A stretch of DNA of 48,467 bases. Origin: Dactylosporangium sp. AC04546 (lineage in GTDB: Bacteria > Actinomycetota > Actinomycetes > Mycobacteriales > Micromonosporaceae). How positions within the stretch are numbered: position 1 is the first letter of the stretch; each line of letters opens with the position of its first letter. The translations under genes and the position numbers were made by a program. The notes under the pieces are model-generated. The model saw only the letters and a list, made by a program, of their open reading frames with translations, did no database searches and was not told the DNA's origin. The stretch spans positions 1-48,467 of the forward strand of contig NZ_JAHYSG010000092.1 of NCBI RefSeq assembly GCF_022095675.1, given 5' to 3'. Positions 25,667 to 33,328 of the stretch are shown here, in pieces.

Positions 25667-26317
25667 GTGCCGCTGCGTCCCGGAAGACCGGTTCTGCACC
25701 GGCATTTCGCCCGCGACACACTGGTCTGGGCGCCCATGACCCGGGTCGTGTCCGACGACGAGCAGGGCACGCGCCTCTGGCTCGCGACCGGCAGCCCGCT
25801 CATCCGCGAGGTCACCGTCGACGGCGCCGGGCCGCGCGACATGCCCTTCGCCGACTGGATCGAGACCCCGAAGAAGATCATCCAGGATGCGTACCGCGGG
25901 CCGAACTGCCTCAAGTACCACCCCCGCGACGCCGCCTACTCCGTCTGGTGGCTCTTCGACCGCTCGCTCGCCTTCCTCGCGTGGTACGTCAACCTCGAAG
26001 AACCGTCGGTGACCTGGGACGACGGTGAGCTCGCCGGCATCGACCTCACAGATCAAGACCTTGACATCTGGGTGTACCGCGACCGCCGCTGGGGCTGGAA
26101 GGACGAGGACGAGCTCGAGGAGCGCCTCGCCTTCCCCGACGCCTACTGGGTGGACGATCCCGACGCCGTCTGGGCCCAGGGCCGCGCGATCGTCCCCGCG
26201 ATCGAAACGGGTGCCTGGCCGTTCGACGGCACGTGGACCGACTTCCGGCCGCCGGCCGACTGGACCATCCCTGAGCCCGTCACCAAGGGCTGGGACCGAC
26301 CGAGGGAGCGCGGTTGA
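25667..26317 (+). CDS. DUF402-domain protein (first of tandem pair)
   Basis: The 216-aa protein has the DUF402 pattern: a small N-terminal barrel (VLHRHFARDTLVWAPMTRVVSDDEQG), then AWYVNLEEPSVTW, a DQDLDIWV strand and WGWKDEDELEERLAFP. It ends WPFDGTWTDFRPPADW. DUF402/FomD-type proteins include nucleoside diphosphatases and nucleotide-cytidylyl hydrolases, but the substrate here is unknown. The GTG start is 7 nt after TAGACT, so translation is probably leaderless. It overlaps its paralogue by 4 bases (TTGA). Confidence 0.82.
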   Translation: MPLRPGRPVLHRHFARDTLVWAPMTRVVSDDEQGTRLWLATGSPLIREVTVDGAGPRDMPFADWIETPKKIIQDAYRGPNCLKYHPRDAAYSVWWLFDRSLAFLAWYVNLEEPSVTWDDGELAGIDLTDQDLDIWVYRDRRWGWKDEDELEERLAFPDAYWVDDPDAVWAQGRAIVPAIETGAWPFDGTWTDFRPPADWTIPEPVTKGWDRPRERG

Positions 26318-26973
26318 GCGTCGTCTTCACGCCCGGACAGGTGATCATGCACCGCAACGTGCGCCGCGGGCGGCTCGGCTGGGTGCGCCCGGCCCGGGTC
26401 GTCTCCGACGACGAGCGCGGGCTGCTGGTGTGGGTCGCCCGGGGCACGCCCGTCGTCAACGAGGTGTCGGCGGACGGGCGCGGGATGCGGTCGATGCCGT
26501 TCGCCGAGTACGTCAAGCTCGGCGCCCCGACCCTCCGGCACGGCACCTGGAACGGGCCGGGCGTGCTGAAGCTGCACCGGCCGGGTGATCCGGCTCACTC
26601 GGTGTGGTGGTTCCGCGACGACGACGGGCGATTCACCGGGTGGTACGTCAACCTGGAGCGCCCCGCGGTCCGCTGGAGCGACGAGGGCGGTGCGGCCGGG
26701 GTCGACGTCACCGACGAGGACCTCGACGTGCAGGTCGCCCCCGACCGGACCTGGAACTGGAAGGACGAGGAGGAGTTCCTGGAGCGCCTCGCGATCCCGG
26801 AGCACTACTGGGTGCGTGACGAGGCGGCGGTACGTGCGGAGGGCGAGCGGGTCATCAAGGAGATCGAGGCGGGGATGTTCCCGTTCGACGGCACGTGGAC
26901 CGACTTCCGCCCGCCGGCCGAGTGGGACATTCCGGGCCTGACACCCGGCTGGGACCGCCGCCCGCTGCAGTGA
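26314..26973 (+). CDS. DUF402-domain protein (second of tandem pair)
   Basis: The 219-aa paralogue of the preceding protein shares RVVSDDE, GWYVNLE-P--RW, DVTDEDLDV, WNWKDEEEFLERLAIP--YWV and the terminal block FPFDGTWTDFRPPAEW. The two came from a local duplication. The start is TTG at 26314 overlapping the upstream stop, with GAGGGAG about 8 nt upstream. An alternative ATG at 26347 would remove part of the conserved first strand. Function as for its neighbour; the pair may form a heteromer or differ in substrate. Confidence 0.8.
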   Translation: MSVVFTPGQVIMHRNVRRGRLGWVRPARVVSDDERGLLVWVARGTPVVNEVSADGRGMRSMPFAEYVKLGAPTLRHGTWNGPGVLKLHRPGDPAHSVWWFRDDDGRFTGWYVNLERPAVRWSDEGGAAGVDVTDEDLDVQVAPDRTWNWKDEEEFLERLAIPEHYWVRDEAAVRAEGERVIKEIEAGMFPFDGTWTDFRPPAEWDIPGLTPGWDRRPLQ

Positions 26974-26983
26974 GCCCTGGTTT

Positions 26984-27011
26984 TTGCGCTCGGTAGCGGG
27001 TCTGGCACAAT
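26984..27011 (+). promoter_or_regulatory. Predicted promoter of the rpsP operon
   Basis: TTGCGC (26984-26989), 16 nt, then CACAAT (27006-27011) lies in the gap before rpsP. TAGTCT directly after it (27011-27016) is an alternative -10. The leader would be about 130 nt. Confidence 0.4.
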
Positions 27012-27147
27012 AGTCTGCTGGTATCCGGTGTGCGTCCGAGCCCTCTAACCCGGCGTCGCGCCAGTCCAATAGAGCAGCCGACCGCGTCATCCCCACGACG
27101 TCCGGGCGGTCGCTCGGCTTCCAACAGATCCAGGAGCGAGCAACCAA

Positions 27148-27618
27148 GTGGCCGTCAAGATCCGGCTCCTGCGGATGGGCAAGATCCGCAACCCGCAGTA
27201 CCGCATCGTCGTCGCCGACTCGCGCACCAAGCGCGACGGCCGGGCGATCGAGTTCGTCGGGCTTTACCACCCGAAGGAGGAGCCCTCGCGCATCGAGGTC
27301 AACTCCGAGCGCATCCAGCACTGGCTGTCGGTCGGCGCGCAGCCGAGCGAGCCGGTGCTGGCGATCCTCAGCAAGACCGGTGACTGGCAGCGGTTCAAGG
27401 GCCTGCCCGCGCCGGCCGAGCCGCTGAAGGTGCGCGCCGCGGCGCCCGACCGTCGCGCGACCTACGAGGCCGAGGCCCAGGCCGCCGCCGGTGTGGCGGA
27501 CGCGCCGAAGGCCAAGAAGGCCGCCGAGCCCAAGAAGAAGGCCGAGGCCGAGGCGCCTGCCGCCGAGGCCGCGCAGGCTGAGGAGCAGTCCGGTGCCGGC
27601 GCCGGCGCGGAGGCCTGA
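27148..27618 (+). CDS. rpsP: 30S ribosomal protein S16
   Basis: The 156-aa protein starts [42 protein letters not shown], the S16 signature. Residues 1-85 are the core; the rest is an Ala/Lys/Glu-rich tail ([21 protein letters not shown]) typical of actinobacterial S16. S16 is a primary binder in 30S assembly. The GTG at 27148 has AGGAGCGAG about 8 nt upstream. It heads the operon rpsP-khpA-rimM-trmD-rplS behind a 130-nt leader. Confidence 0.97.
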   Translation: MAVKIRLLRMGKIRNPQYRIVVADSRTKRDGRAIEFVGLYHPKEEPSRIEVNSERIQHWLSVGAQPSEPVLAILSKTGDWQRFKGLPAPAEPLKVRAAAPDRRATYEAEAQAAAGVADAPKAKKAAEPKKKAEAEAPAAEAAQAEEQSGAGAGAEA

Positions 27619-27619
27619 C

Positions 27620-27850
27620 GTGCTGCGCCCCGCGCTGGAGCACCTGGTCAAGGGCATCGTCGACAATCCCGACGATGTCCGCGTCCGCATGGTCGACTCC
27701 CGTCGCGGTCAGCGTCTCGAGGTCCGGGTCAACCCGGAGGACCTCGGCACGGTGATCGGGCGCGGTGGGCGCACCGCCAAGGCGCTGCGGCAGGTCATCA
27801 CCTCGATCGGCGGCCGCGGCGTGCGCGTCGAGATCGTCGACGCGTACTGA
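27620..27850 (+). CDS. khpA: KH-domain RNA-binding protein KhpA
   Basis: The 76-aa protein is a single KH domain: LRPALEHLVKGIVDNPDDVRV, then VNPEDLGTVIGRGGRTAKALRQVI with the RNA-binding GxxG loop GRGG at 47-50. In other bacteria KhpA works with KhpB/EloR as an RNA-binding pair affecting growth and division. The GTG at 27620 is one base after the rpsP stop. Its place between rpsP and rimM is conserved in many Gram-positive bacteria. Confidence 0.93.
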   Translation: MLRPALEHLVKGIVDNPDDVRVRMVDSRRGQRLEVRVNPEDLGTVIGRGGRTAKALRQVITSIGGRGVRVEIVDAY

Positions 27851-27854
27851 CCGC

Positions 27855-28406
27855 ATGCTCCTCGTCGTCGGTCAGGTGATCCGCGCGCACGGCGTCCACG
27901 GTGAAGTCGTGGTCGACGTCCGCACGGATGCTCCGGCTGAACGTTTCGCCGTCGGGTCGGTCCTCACGACCGACTCGACGGCGGTTCGCCGTCTGCAGAC
28001 CGTCCCGGCCGGGGCCTGGCGGCCGCCGGCGACGCTGACGGTCGAGACCGTCCGGCCGCACCAGGGGCGGCTGCTGATCGTCTTCGACGGCATCTACGAC
28101 CGCAACCTCGCCGAGGACATGCGGGGTGTGCTGCTGTGCGTCGACAGCGACACGATCCCGCCCAGTGACGACCCCGACGAGTTCAACGATCACGAGCTGA
28201 TCGGCCTCGCGATCGTCCGGCCCGACGGCGAGCGCATCGGCGAGCTGCTGCGCATCGACCACGCGCCCGCCCACGACCTGCTCGTCGTGCGGCTCACCGA
28301 CGGGCGCACCGGGCTGGTCCCGTTCGTCCGCGAGATCGTCCCCGAGGTCGACGTGCCCGGCGGGCGGATCGTCGTCACACCGCCGGAAGGCCTCTTCGAC
28401 CTATGA
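27855..28406 (+). CDS. rimM: Ribosome maturation factor RimM
   Basis: The 183-aa protein has an N-terminal RimM domain ([21 protein letters not shown]) and a C-terminal PRC barrel ([34 protein letters not shown], then [21 protein letters not shown]). RimM helps mature the 30S head region around S19. The ATG at 27855 lies 4 bases after the khpA stop and overlaps trmD at its end (ATGA), showing a tight operon. Longer in-frame extension upstream is not protein-like. Confidence 0.95.
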   Translation: MLLVVGQVIRAHGVHGEVVVDVRTDAPAERFAVGSVLTTDSTAVRRLQTVPAGAWRPPATLTVETVRPHQGRLLIVFDGIYDRNLAEDMRGVLLCVDSDTIPPSDDPDEFNDHELIGLAIVRPDGERIGELLRIDHAPAHDLLVVRLTDGRTGLVPFVREIVPEVDVPGGRIVVTPPEGLFDL

Positions 28407-29107
28407 GGGTCGACGTCGTCACGATCTTCCCCGACTACCTCGCGCCGCTGGAGCTGTCGCTCATCGGCAAGGCGCGGGCGGCGGGCACGTTGAAGGTCGA
28501 CGTCCATGACCTGCGCCGCTGGACGCACGACGTGCACCGCACGGTTGACGACTCGCCCTACGGCGGCGGCCCCGGCATGGTCATGCGCCCCGAGCCGTGG
28601 GGCCAGGCCCTCGACGAGCTGGCCGGCCCCGACACCCACCTCGTCGTGCCCAGTCCGGCCGGAACCCCGTTCACGCAGGCCACCGCCCGCGCCCTGGCCG
28701 AGGACCCGCACCTGCTGTTCGCCTGCGGGCGGTACGAGGGAATCGACCAGCGCGTCATCGACCACGCGAGCACGCGCATGCGGGTGACCGAGCTCTCCCT
28801 CGGCGACTACGTGCTCTTCGGTGGCGAGGTCGCCGTGCTGGTCGTCCTGGAGGCGGTCACCCGGCTGCTGCCCGGGGTGCTGGGCAACGCCGACTCACTG
28901 GTGGACGAGTCGCACGCCGCCGGCGTCCTGGAGGCGCCGATGTACACCAAACCCCCGACGTGGCGCGGTCTCGACGTCCCGGAGATCCTCCGGTCGGGCG
29001 ACCACGGCAAGATCGCCCGCTGGCGCCGTGAGCAGGCACTGCTGCGCACCGCCGAGCGCCGGCCCGACCTGCTCGCGGCCCTCGAGCCCGGTGATCAAGG
29101 GACCTGA
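28403..29107 (+). CDS. trmD: tRNA (guanine37-N1)-methyltransferase TrmD
   Basis: The 234-aa SPOUT (knotted) methyltransferase makes m1G37 in tRNA, which prevents frameshifting. Motifs are [41 protein letters not shown] and [32 protein letters not shown]. The C-terminal domain includes [25 protein letters not shown]. The ATG overlaps the rimM stop. Length and motifs are normal. Confidence 0.97.
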   Translation: MRVDVVTIFPDYLAPLELSLIGKARAAGTLKVDVHDLRRWTHDVHRTVDDSPYGGGPGMVMRPEPWGQALDELAGPDTHLVVPSPAGTPFTQATARALAEDPHLLFACGRYEGIDQRVIDHASTRMRVTELSLGDYVLFGGEVAVLVVLEAVTRLLPGVLGNADSLVDESHAAGVLEAPMYTKPPTWRGLDVPEILRSGDHGKIARWRREQALLRTAERRPDLLAALEPGDQGT

Positions 29108-29224
29108 TTTCAGGTTCCGGGTGTCGATGTGGCAAAGTGGTGAGGTTGCCACGGGCATTCGCCCCACAAAACCTATGCGCGTCCCCCAGTCGGGCGTGCC
29201 TTGAAGTGACGAGGAACAGCCGCG
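29108..29224 (+). promoter_or_regulatory. Leader region of rplS with a hairpin
   Basis: The 117-base trmD-rplS spacer is longer than other gaps in the operon. It contains GTGGCAA (29129-29135) / TTGCCAC (29146-29152), a 7-bp stem with a 10-nt loop, and GAGGAA before the rplS ATG. It could be an internal promoter or a ribosomal-protein regulatory leader. Confidence 0.35.
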
Positions 29225-29584
29225 ATGAACACGCTGGACGCGCTGGACGCACAGTCGCAGCGGACCGATATCCCCAGCTTCCGCGCCGGTGACACCGTCA
29301 AGGTGCACGCCCGCGTCGTCGAGGGCAACCGGTCCCGGGTCCAGATCTTCCAGGGCGTGGTGATCCGTCGCCAGGGCGCCGGCCTGCGGGAGACTTTCTC
29401 GGTCCGCAAGGTGAGCTTCGGCGTCGGCGTCGAGCGCACCTACCCGGTGAACAGCCCGGCCGTCGACCGGATCGAGGTCGTGACCCGCGGTGACGTGCGC
29501 CGCGCCAAGCTCTACTACCTCCGTGACCTTCGCGGCAAGAAGGCGAAGATCAAGGAGAAGCGCGAGACCAAGGTCAGCAGCTGA
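29225..29584 (+). CDS. rplS: 50S ribosomal protein L19
   Basis: The 119-aa protein has the L19 signature: [64 protein letters not shown]. It ends with a basic tail, [20 protein letters not shown]19 sits at the 30S-50S interface. The ATG at 29225 follows GAGGAACAGCCGCG. It is the last gene of the rpsP operon and is followed by a strong terminator. Confidence 0.97.
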   Translation: MNTLDALDAQSQRTDIPSFRAGDTVKVHARVVEGNRSRVQIFQGVVIRRQGAGLRETFSVRKVSFGVGVERTYPVNSPAVDRIEVVTRGDVRRAKLYYLRDLRGKKAKIKEKRETKVSS

Positions 29585-29608
29585 CCCTGCGGTTCGCCAC
29601 AATGCCAC

Positions 29609-29638
29609 CAGGGAGGGGCGCCAAGCGCACCCTCCCTG
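29609..29638 (+). terminator. Terminator of the rpsP-rplS operon
   Basis: CAGGGAGGG / CCCTCCCTG (9 bp) continues into GCGC / GCGC after a single bulged A, with loop CAA. The hairpin starts 25 bases after the rplS stop and precedes an independent promoter. Confidence 0.85.
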
Positions 29639-29704
29639 AGCCATGTCTCGGAACGGCCTTTTCGGCCGCGAGGGACTGGTCTCCCCAAAGCGGTCTTGTG
29701 CCTT

Positions 29705-29710
29705 TAGGCT
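29705..29710 (+). promoter_or_regulatory. Predicted -10 of the leaderless lepB gene
   Basis: TAGGCT ends exactly 7 nt before the ATG at 29718, with no ribosome site. A terminator lies upstream. Confidence 0.5.
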
Positions 29711-29717
29711 GACGCCG

Positions 29718-31037
29718 ATGGCAAGCGACCCCTACGGCCGCGATGGTTACGACGATCGCGGCGATGACTCACCCCCACGTCAACGCCCCCTCGACCAGGA
29801 GGGCGAGCAGCGTGGGCAGTTCGGTTTCGGCGGCGTGAGTTACCCGGGACACGACTACTGGGCAGCCACGGGCCGGCCCGAGAACGTGGACCAGCGCTCG
29901 TATGACGGCAGTTGGAACCGCGACGGCTACGGCACCGAGCCGCAGCGCGACGACCGTCACGACGAGCCGCAGGGTGGCTGGAACGCGGGCCGGGCCTACG
30001 ACGAGCCGTATGGCGGCGGCCGGGGTCGCTGGGACCAGGAGCGGTATGACGAGCCGCCGATGGTGCGCGACCGGGCCTTCGAGGACCAGCGCTCGCCTTA
30101 CGACGACCGCTACGAGCGCAGCTTCGACCGCCGGCGCCCGGCGGCGCGCGACGACTACGACGACGACGACAGCTCGTCCCAGTCGTGGCGCAGCAAGGTG
30201 CGCAAGAAGCGCAAGAACATGCCGCTCTGGCAGGAGCTGCCGCTGCTGCTGATCGTGGCGTTCTGCCTCGCGGTGCTCATCCGCACCTTCCTGGTGCAGG
30301 CGTTCTTCATCCCGTCCGGCTCGATGGAGGAGACCCTCCTCGTCGGCGACCGCGTCCTGGTCAACAAGGTGCTGTACGACGTCCGGGAGCCCCAGCGGGG
30401 CGAGATCGTGGTCTTCGAGGGACCGCCCAACTGGGCGCCGGAGAACCAGATCGACAAGGACGCGGGCTTCTTCGCCGAGCTCGGCCGCACGGTCGGCGAC
30501 CTGGTCGGGTTCTCCCAGCCGGGCGAGAAGGACTTCATCAAGCGGGTCATCGGCCTGCCCGGTGACACCGTCGCCTGCTGTGACGTGCAGGGCCGGGTGA
30601 CGGTCAACGGGTATCCGCTCGACGAGTCGTCGTACGTCTACGAGGACTCGCCGCTCGACGCCACCCCCAACCCGCGGCAGTGCACCGCCCGCCGCTTCGA
30701 CCCGGTGAAGGTCGAGCCGGGGCAGATGTTCGTGATGGGCGACCACCGCGGGGTGTCGCAGGACTCCCGCTGCCAGGGCCAGGTGCCGATCGACAACGTG
30801 ATCGGGCGGGCGTTCGTCATCCTGTGGCCGAGCAGCCGGTGGGGCTGGCTCTCGGTACCGGAGACGTTCAAGAACGTGCCGAAGAACGCGGCGGCGCCGG
30901 CGGCGCCCGGCCCGCGGATCACCCGCGCGCCGCAGATTCCATTGACGCCGGACTTCTTCGTCGCCCCCTTGGCGGCTTCTGCCATGGTTTCGACCCGTTC
31001 GGCGCGTCAGCAGCGGTTGAGGCGTCGCCGATGGTGA
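29718..31037 (+). CDS. lepB: Signal peptidase I with long acidic/tyrosine-rich N-terminal tail
   Basis: The 439-aa protein has a cytoplasmic N-terminal tail of about 150 residues rich in Asp, Tyr, Arg and Gly (DPYGRDGYDDRGDD-type repeats). One membrane helix follows (LPLLLIVAFCLAVLIRTFLVQAFF), then the peptidase domain. The catalytic Ser202 is in IPSGSMEETL and Lys275 in DFIKRVIGLPGD; MGDHRGVSQDSR is box E. An insertion (about 240-265) and a basic C-terminal extension make it longer than usual. It removes signal peptides from exported proteins. The start at 29718 follows TAGGCT by 7 nt; the in-frame extension to 29643 overlaps the terminator region. Confidence 0.93.
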   Translation: MASDPYGRDGYDDRGDDSPPRQRPLDQEGEQRGQFGFGGVSYPGHDYWAATGRPENVDQRSYDGSWNRDGYGTEPQRDDRHDEPQGGWNAGRAYDEPYGGGRGRWDQERYDEPPMVRDRAFEDQRSPYDDRYERSFDRRRPAARDDYDDDDSSSQSWRSKVRKKRKNMPLWQELPLLLIVAFCLAVLIRTFLVQAFFIPSGSMEETLLVGDRVLVNKVLYDVREPQRGEIVVFEGPPNWAPENQIDKDAGFFAELGRTVGDLVGFSQPGEKDFIKRVIGLPGDTVACCDVQGRVTVNGYPLDESSYVYEDSPLDATPNPRQCTARRFDPVKVEPGQMFVMGDHRGVSQDSRCQGQVPIDNVIGRAFVILWPSSRWGWLSVPETFKNVPKNAAAPAAPGPRITRAPQIPLTPDFFVAPLAASAMVSTRSARQQRLRRRRW

Positions 31038-31045
31038 CGAGCACG

Positions 31046-31051
31046 TACCCT
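31046..31051 (+). promoter_or_regulatory. Predicted -10 of the leaderless second lepB gene
   Basis: TACCCT ends exactly 7 nt before the GTG at 31059, with no ribosome site. The sequence resembles the predicted ffh -10 region. Confidence 0.5.
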
Positions 31052-31058
31052 TCAGGGC

Positions 31059-31703
31059 GTGATTGACGAGCAGACCAAGAAGCGCGGCAGTTTCTGGCGC
31101 GAGTTGCCAGTGTTGCTGGGCGTGGCGATCATCGTCGCCGTCGTGGTGCGGGCCTTCGTTCTCCAGACCTTCTTCATTCCCTCCGAGTCGATGGAGAACA
31201 CCCTCCTGATCAAGGACCGGGTGCTCGTCAACAAGCTGGTCTACGACTTCCGCTCGCCGCACCGCGGTGAGGTCATCGTGTTCGAGGCGCCGAACTCCTG
31301 GCGCAACGACCCGTCGGAAGTGGACTTCATCAAGCGGGTGATCGGGGTCGGCGGCGACCACATCGTGTGCTGCGACGACAAGCAGCGGATCACGGTCAAC
31401 GGCACGCCCCTCGACGAGACGTACATCTACACCAACGAGGACGGGCTGCAGGACCTGCCGAGCGAGGAGCAGTTCGACGTCACGGTGCCCAAGGGGCGGC
31501 TGTGGGTGATGGGGGACCATCGGTCGCGATCGGGCGACTCGCGGTACAACTTCATCAGGATGAACAAGGATCCGGTCCAGGCCACCATCTCCGAGGACGA
31601 CGTGATCGGCCGCGCGTTCGTGGTCTTCTGGCCGTTCTCCAGAGCCAAATGGCTCAGCGTCCCCGACACCTTCGAGAAGGTGCCCAGTCCCGCCGCGAGG
31701 TGA
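31059..31703 (+). CDS. lepB: Signal peptidase I (second, compact copy)
   Basis: The 214-aa enzyme has a short cytoplasmic tail, a membrane helix (LPVLLGVAIIVAVVVRAFVL), catalytic Ser44 in IPSESMENTL and Lys92 in DFIKRVIGVGGD. The family box MGDHRSRSGDSRYN is present. It is a paralogue of the preceding protein without the long tail. Multiple adjacent type I signal peptidases are known in Streptomyces; two here suggest division of substrates. The GTG start has TACCCT 7 nt upstream. It ends 21 bases before the Nudix gene. Confidence 0.94.
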   Translation: MIDEQTKKRGSFWRELPVLLGVAIIVAVVVRAFVLQTFFIPSESMENTLLIKDRVLVNKLVYDFRSPHRGEVIVFEAPNSWRNDPSEVDFIKRVIGVGGDHIVCCDDKQRITVNGTPLDETYIYTNEDGLQDLPSEEQFDVTVPKGRLWVMGDHRSRSGDSRYNFIRMNKDPVQATISEDDVIGRAFVVFWPFSRAKWLSVPDTFEKVPSPAAR

Positions 31704-31711
31704 CCACGTCG

Positions 31712-31717
31712 TAGTCT
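31712..31717 (+). promoter_or_regulatory. Predicted -10 of the leaderless Nudix gene
   Basis: TAGTCT ends exactly 7 nt before the ATG at 31725, with no ribosome site in the 21-base gap. Confidence 0.45.
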
Positions 31718-31724
31718 CGTCGGT

Positions 31725-32183
31725 ATGACGGACGGCGCTGGGGTCATCGATCGCAGGGCGGCCCGGGTGCTCCTGATCGATCCGGCCGGACGGGTCCTGC
31801 TGTTGCACGGCTGGGATCCGGCCCGTCCCGACCACCGCTACTGGTTCACCGTGGGCGGCGGGCTGGAGGACGGGGAGACGCTTCTCGACGCCGCCGTGCG
31901 GGAGGTCTACGAGGAGACAGGGCTGCGCGTCGGGCCGGCCGACCTCACCGGGCCGGTCCGCACCGACGTGGTCCGCTTCCCGTTCGACGGGCAGTGGTAC
32001 ACGCAGGAGCAGTCGTTCTTCGTCGTGCGTACGCTGGAATTCGAGGTCGACCTGACCCACCTGGGGGAGTACGAGCTCGGCTGCATCGACGTCGGCCGGT
32101 GGTGGTCGGCCGACGAGCTGCGGGAGACGTCGGAGCGGTACTACCCCGAGGACCTCGTCGCGCTCCTGCGGGAGGTGGGGTGA
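31725..32183 (+). CDS. Nudix hydrolase
   Basis: The 152-aa protein has a complete Nudix box, GGLEDGETLLDAAVREVYEETGL (residues about 46-68, GX5EX7REUXEEXGU). Before it is ARVLLIDPAGRVLLLHGWDP, and a C-terminal helix carries WWSADELRETSERYYPEDL. Nudix enzymes cleave nucleoside-diphosphate-linked compounds, and this one is not specific enough to name. The predicted leaderless ATG is at 31725. The rnhB GTG starts one base after its stop, so the two are probably co-expressed. Confidence 0.92.
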   Translation: MTDGAGVIDRRAARVLLIDPAGRVLLLHGWDPARPDHRYWFTVGGGLEDGETLLDAAVREVYEETGLRVGPADLTGPVRTDVVRFPFDGQWYTQEQSFFVVRTLEFEVDLTHLGEYELGCIDVGRWWSADELRETSERYYPEDLVALLREVG

Positions 32184-32184
32184 C

Positions 32185-32931
32185 GTGCTGGCGCCCCCAC
32201 GCACCGTCGTGCACCGCGCCGCGGGCCTGTGGGCCCTGGAGCGGGCGCTGCAGCGGCGCGGCTTCGACCGGGTCGCCGGGGCCGACGAGGCCGGCCGTGG
32301 CGCGTGCGCCGGGCCGCTCGTGGTCGCCGCGGTCGTGCTGCCACAGGGCCGCCGGGGCGAGATCGAGGAGCTCAACGACTCCAAGCTGCTGACCGCCGCC
32401 GCCCGCGACCGGATCTACGAGGAGGTCGTGCGGCGGGCCGAGGCCTGGTCGGTGGTCATCATCCCGCCGGCCGACATCGACCGTCGCGGCCTGCACGTGT
32501 GCAACCTGGCCGGCATGCGGCGGGCGTTCGCCGGGCTGTCGATCCGCCCCGACTACGTGCTCACCGACGGCTTCCGGGTCGACGGGCTGGGCGTGCCCGG
32601 GCTGGCGGTGTGGAAGGGTGACCAGGTCGCTGCCTGCGTCGCCGCCGCAAGCGTCGTGGCGAAGGTCACCCGGGACCGGATCATGCAGGACCTGCACAAG
32701 ACCCACCCGGAGTACGGCTTCGACGAGCACAAGGGCTACTCGACCCCGGATCACCAGGCCGCGCTCTCGGCGCACGGGCCGTGCGCCGAGCACCGTTTCT
32801 CATATGCGAACGTGGCGGCGGTAGGGCGCCCGGGCCAAAGGCGCGGTAACGTCGGCGTGGCGCCCGGCGCGCCCGCACGGGTGCCGGCGCAAGTGGGCGA
32901 CAATGTGGCTATGGAAGGCGGACCGCGATGA
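32185..32931 (+). CDS. rnhB: Ribonuclease HII
   Basis: The 248-aa protein has the RNase HII active site: VAGADEAGRGACAGPLVVAAV (D34, E35), LNDSKLL, PDYVLTDGF and DEHKGYSTPDH. It cuts RNA in RNA-DNA hybrids and at single ribonucleotides. The GTG at 32185 follows the Nudix stop by one base, and its stop overlaps the ATG of DUF2469 (ATGA). The last 35 residues (after YANVAAVG) are an Ala/Gly/Pro-rich tail beyond the domain. Confidence 0.96.
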   Translation: MLAPPRTVVHRAAGLWALERALQRRGFDRVAGADEAGRGACAGPLVVAAVVLPQGRRGEIEELNDSKLLTAAARDRIYEEVVRRAEAWSVVIIPPADIDRRGLHVCNLAGMRRAFAGLSIRPDYVLTDGFRVDGLGVPGLAVWKGDQVAACVAAASVVAKVTRDRIMQDLHKTHPEYGFDEHKGYSTPDHQAALSAHGPCAEHRFSYANVAAVGRPGQRRGNVGVAPGAPARVPAQVGDNVAMEGGPR

Positions 32932-33248
32932 GCGCCGAAGATCTCGAGAAGTACGAAACCGAGATGGAGCTCCAGCTCTACCGGGAGTACCGCGACATCG
33001 TCCGCCAGTTCTCCTACGTGGTGGAGACCGAGCGCCGGTTCTACCTGGCCAACCAGGTCGACCTGCACGTGCGCAACTCCGACGGCGAGGTCTACTTCGA
33101 GGTCGAGATGCACGACGCCTGGGTCTGGGACATGTACCGTCCGGCCCGCTTCGTGAAGAACGTGCGGGTGATGACCTTCAAGGACGTCAACGTCGAGGAG
33201 CTCGAGAAGCCGGACATCTCGCTCCCCGACAACGGGTTCGGCTCGTAG
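32928..33248 (+). CDS. DUF2469-family protein
   Basis: The 106-aa acidic protein is MSAEDLEKYETEMELQLYREYRDIVRQFSYVVETERRFYLANQVDL, ending in a tail with DISLPDNGFGS. It is a highly conserved actinobacterial family found next to rnhB, with no established function. There is no membrane segment or known catalytic motif. The start overlaps the rnhB stop. Two DnaA-box-like 9-mers follow immediately after its TAG. Confidence 0.93.
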   Translation: MSAEDLEKYETEMELQLYREYRDIVRQFSYVVETERRFYLANQVDLHVRNSDGEVYFEVEMHDAWVWDMYRPARFVKNVRVMTFKDVNVEELEKPDISLPDNGFGS

Positions 33249-33275
33249 TTGTCCACAAGGCCGTCGTTGTCCACA
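33249..33275 (+). promoter_or_regulatory. Pair of DnaA-box-like 9-mers
   Basis: TTGTCCACA occurs at 33249-33257 and 33267-33275, same orientation, starts 18 bp apart, directly after the DUF2469 stop. TTGTCCACA is the actinomycete DnaA-box consensus. A matching pair with the same spacing lies at 37014-37040. Confidence 0.55.
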
Positions 33276-33328
33276 GATCTTGAGGATCGGGGCGACGGCG
33301 GCCGTCCTGTCTGCGGGACCCTTCCGGG

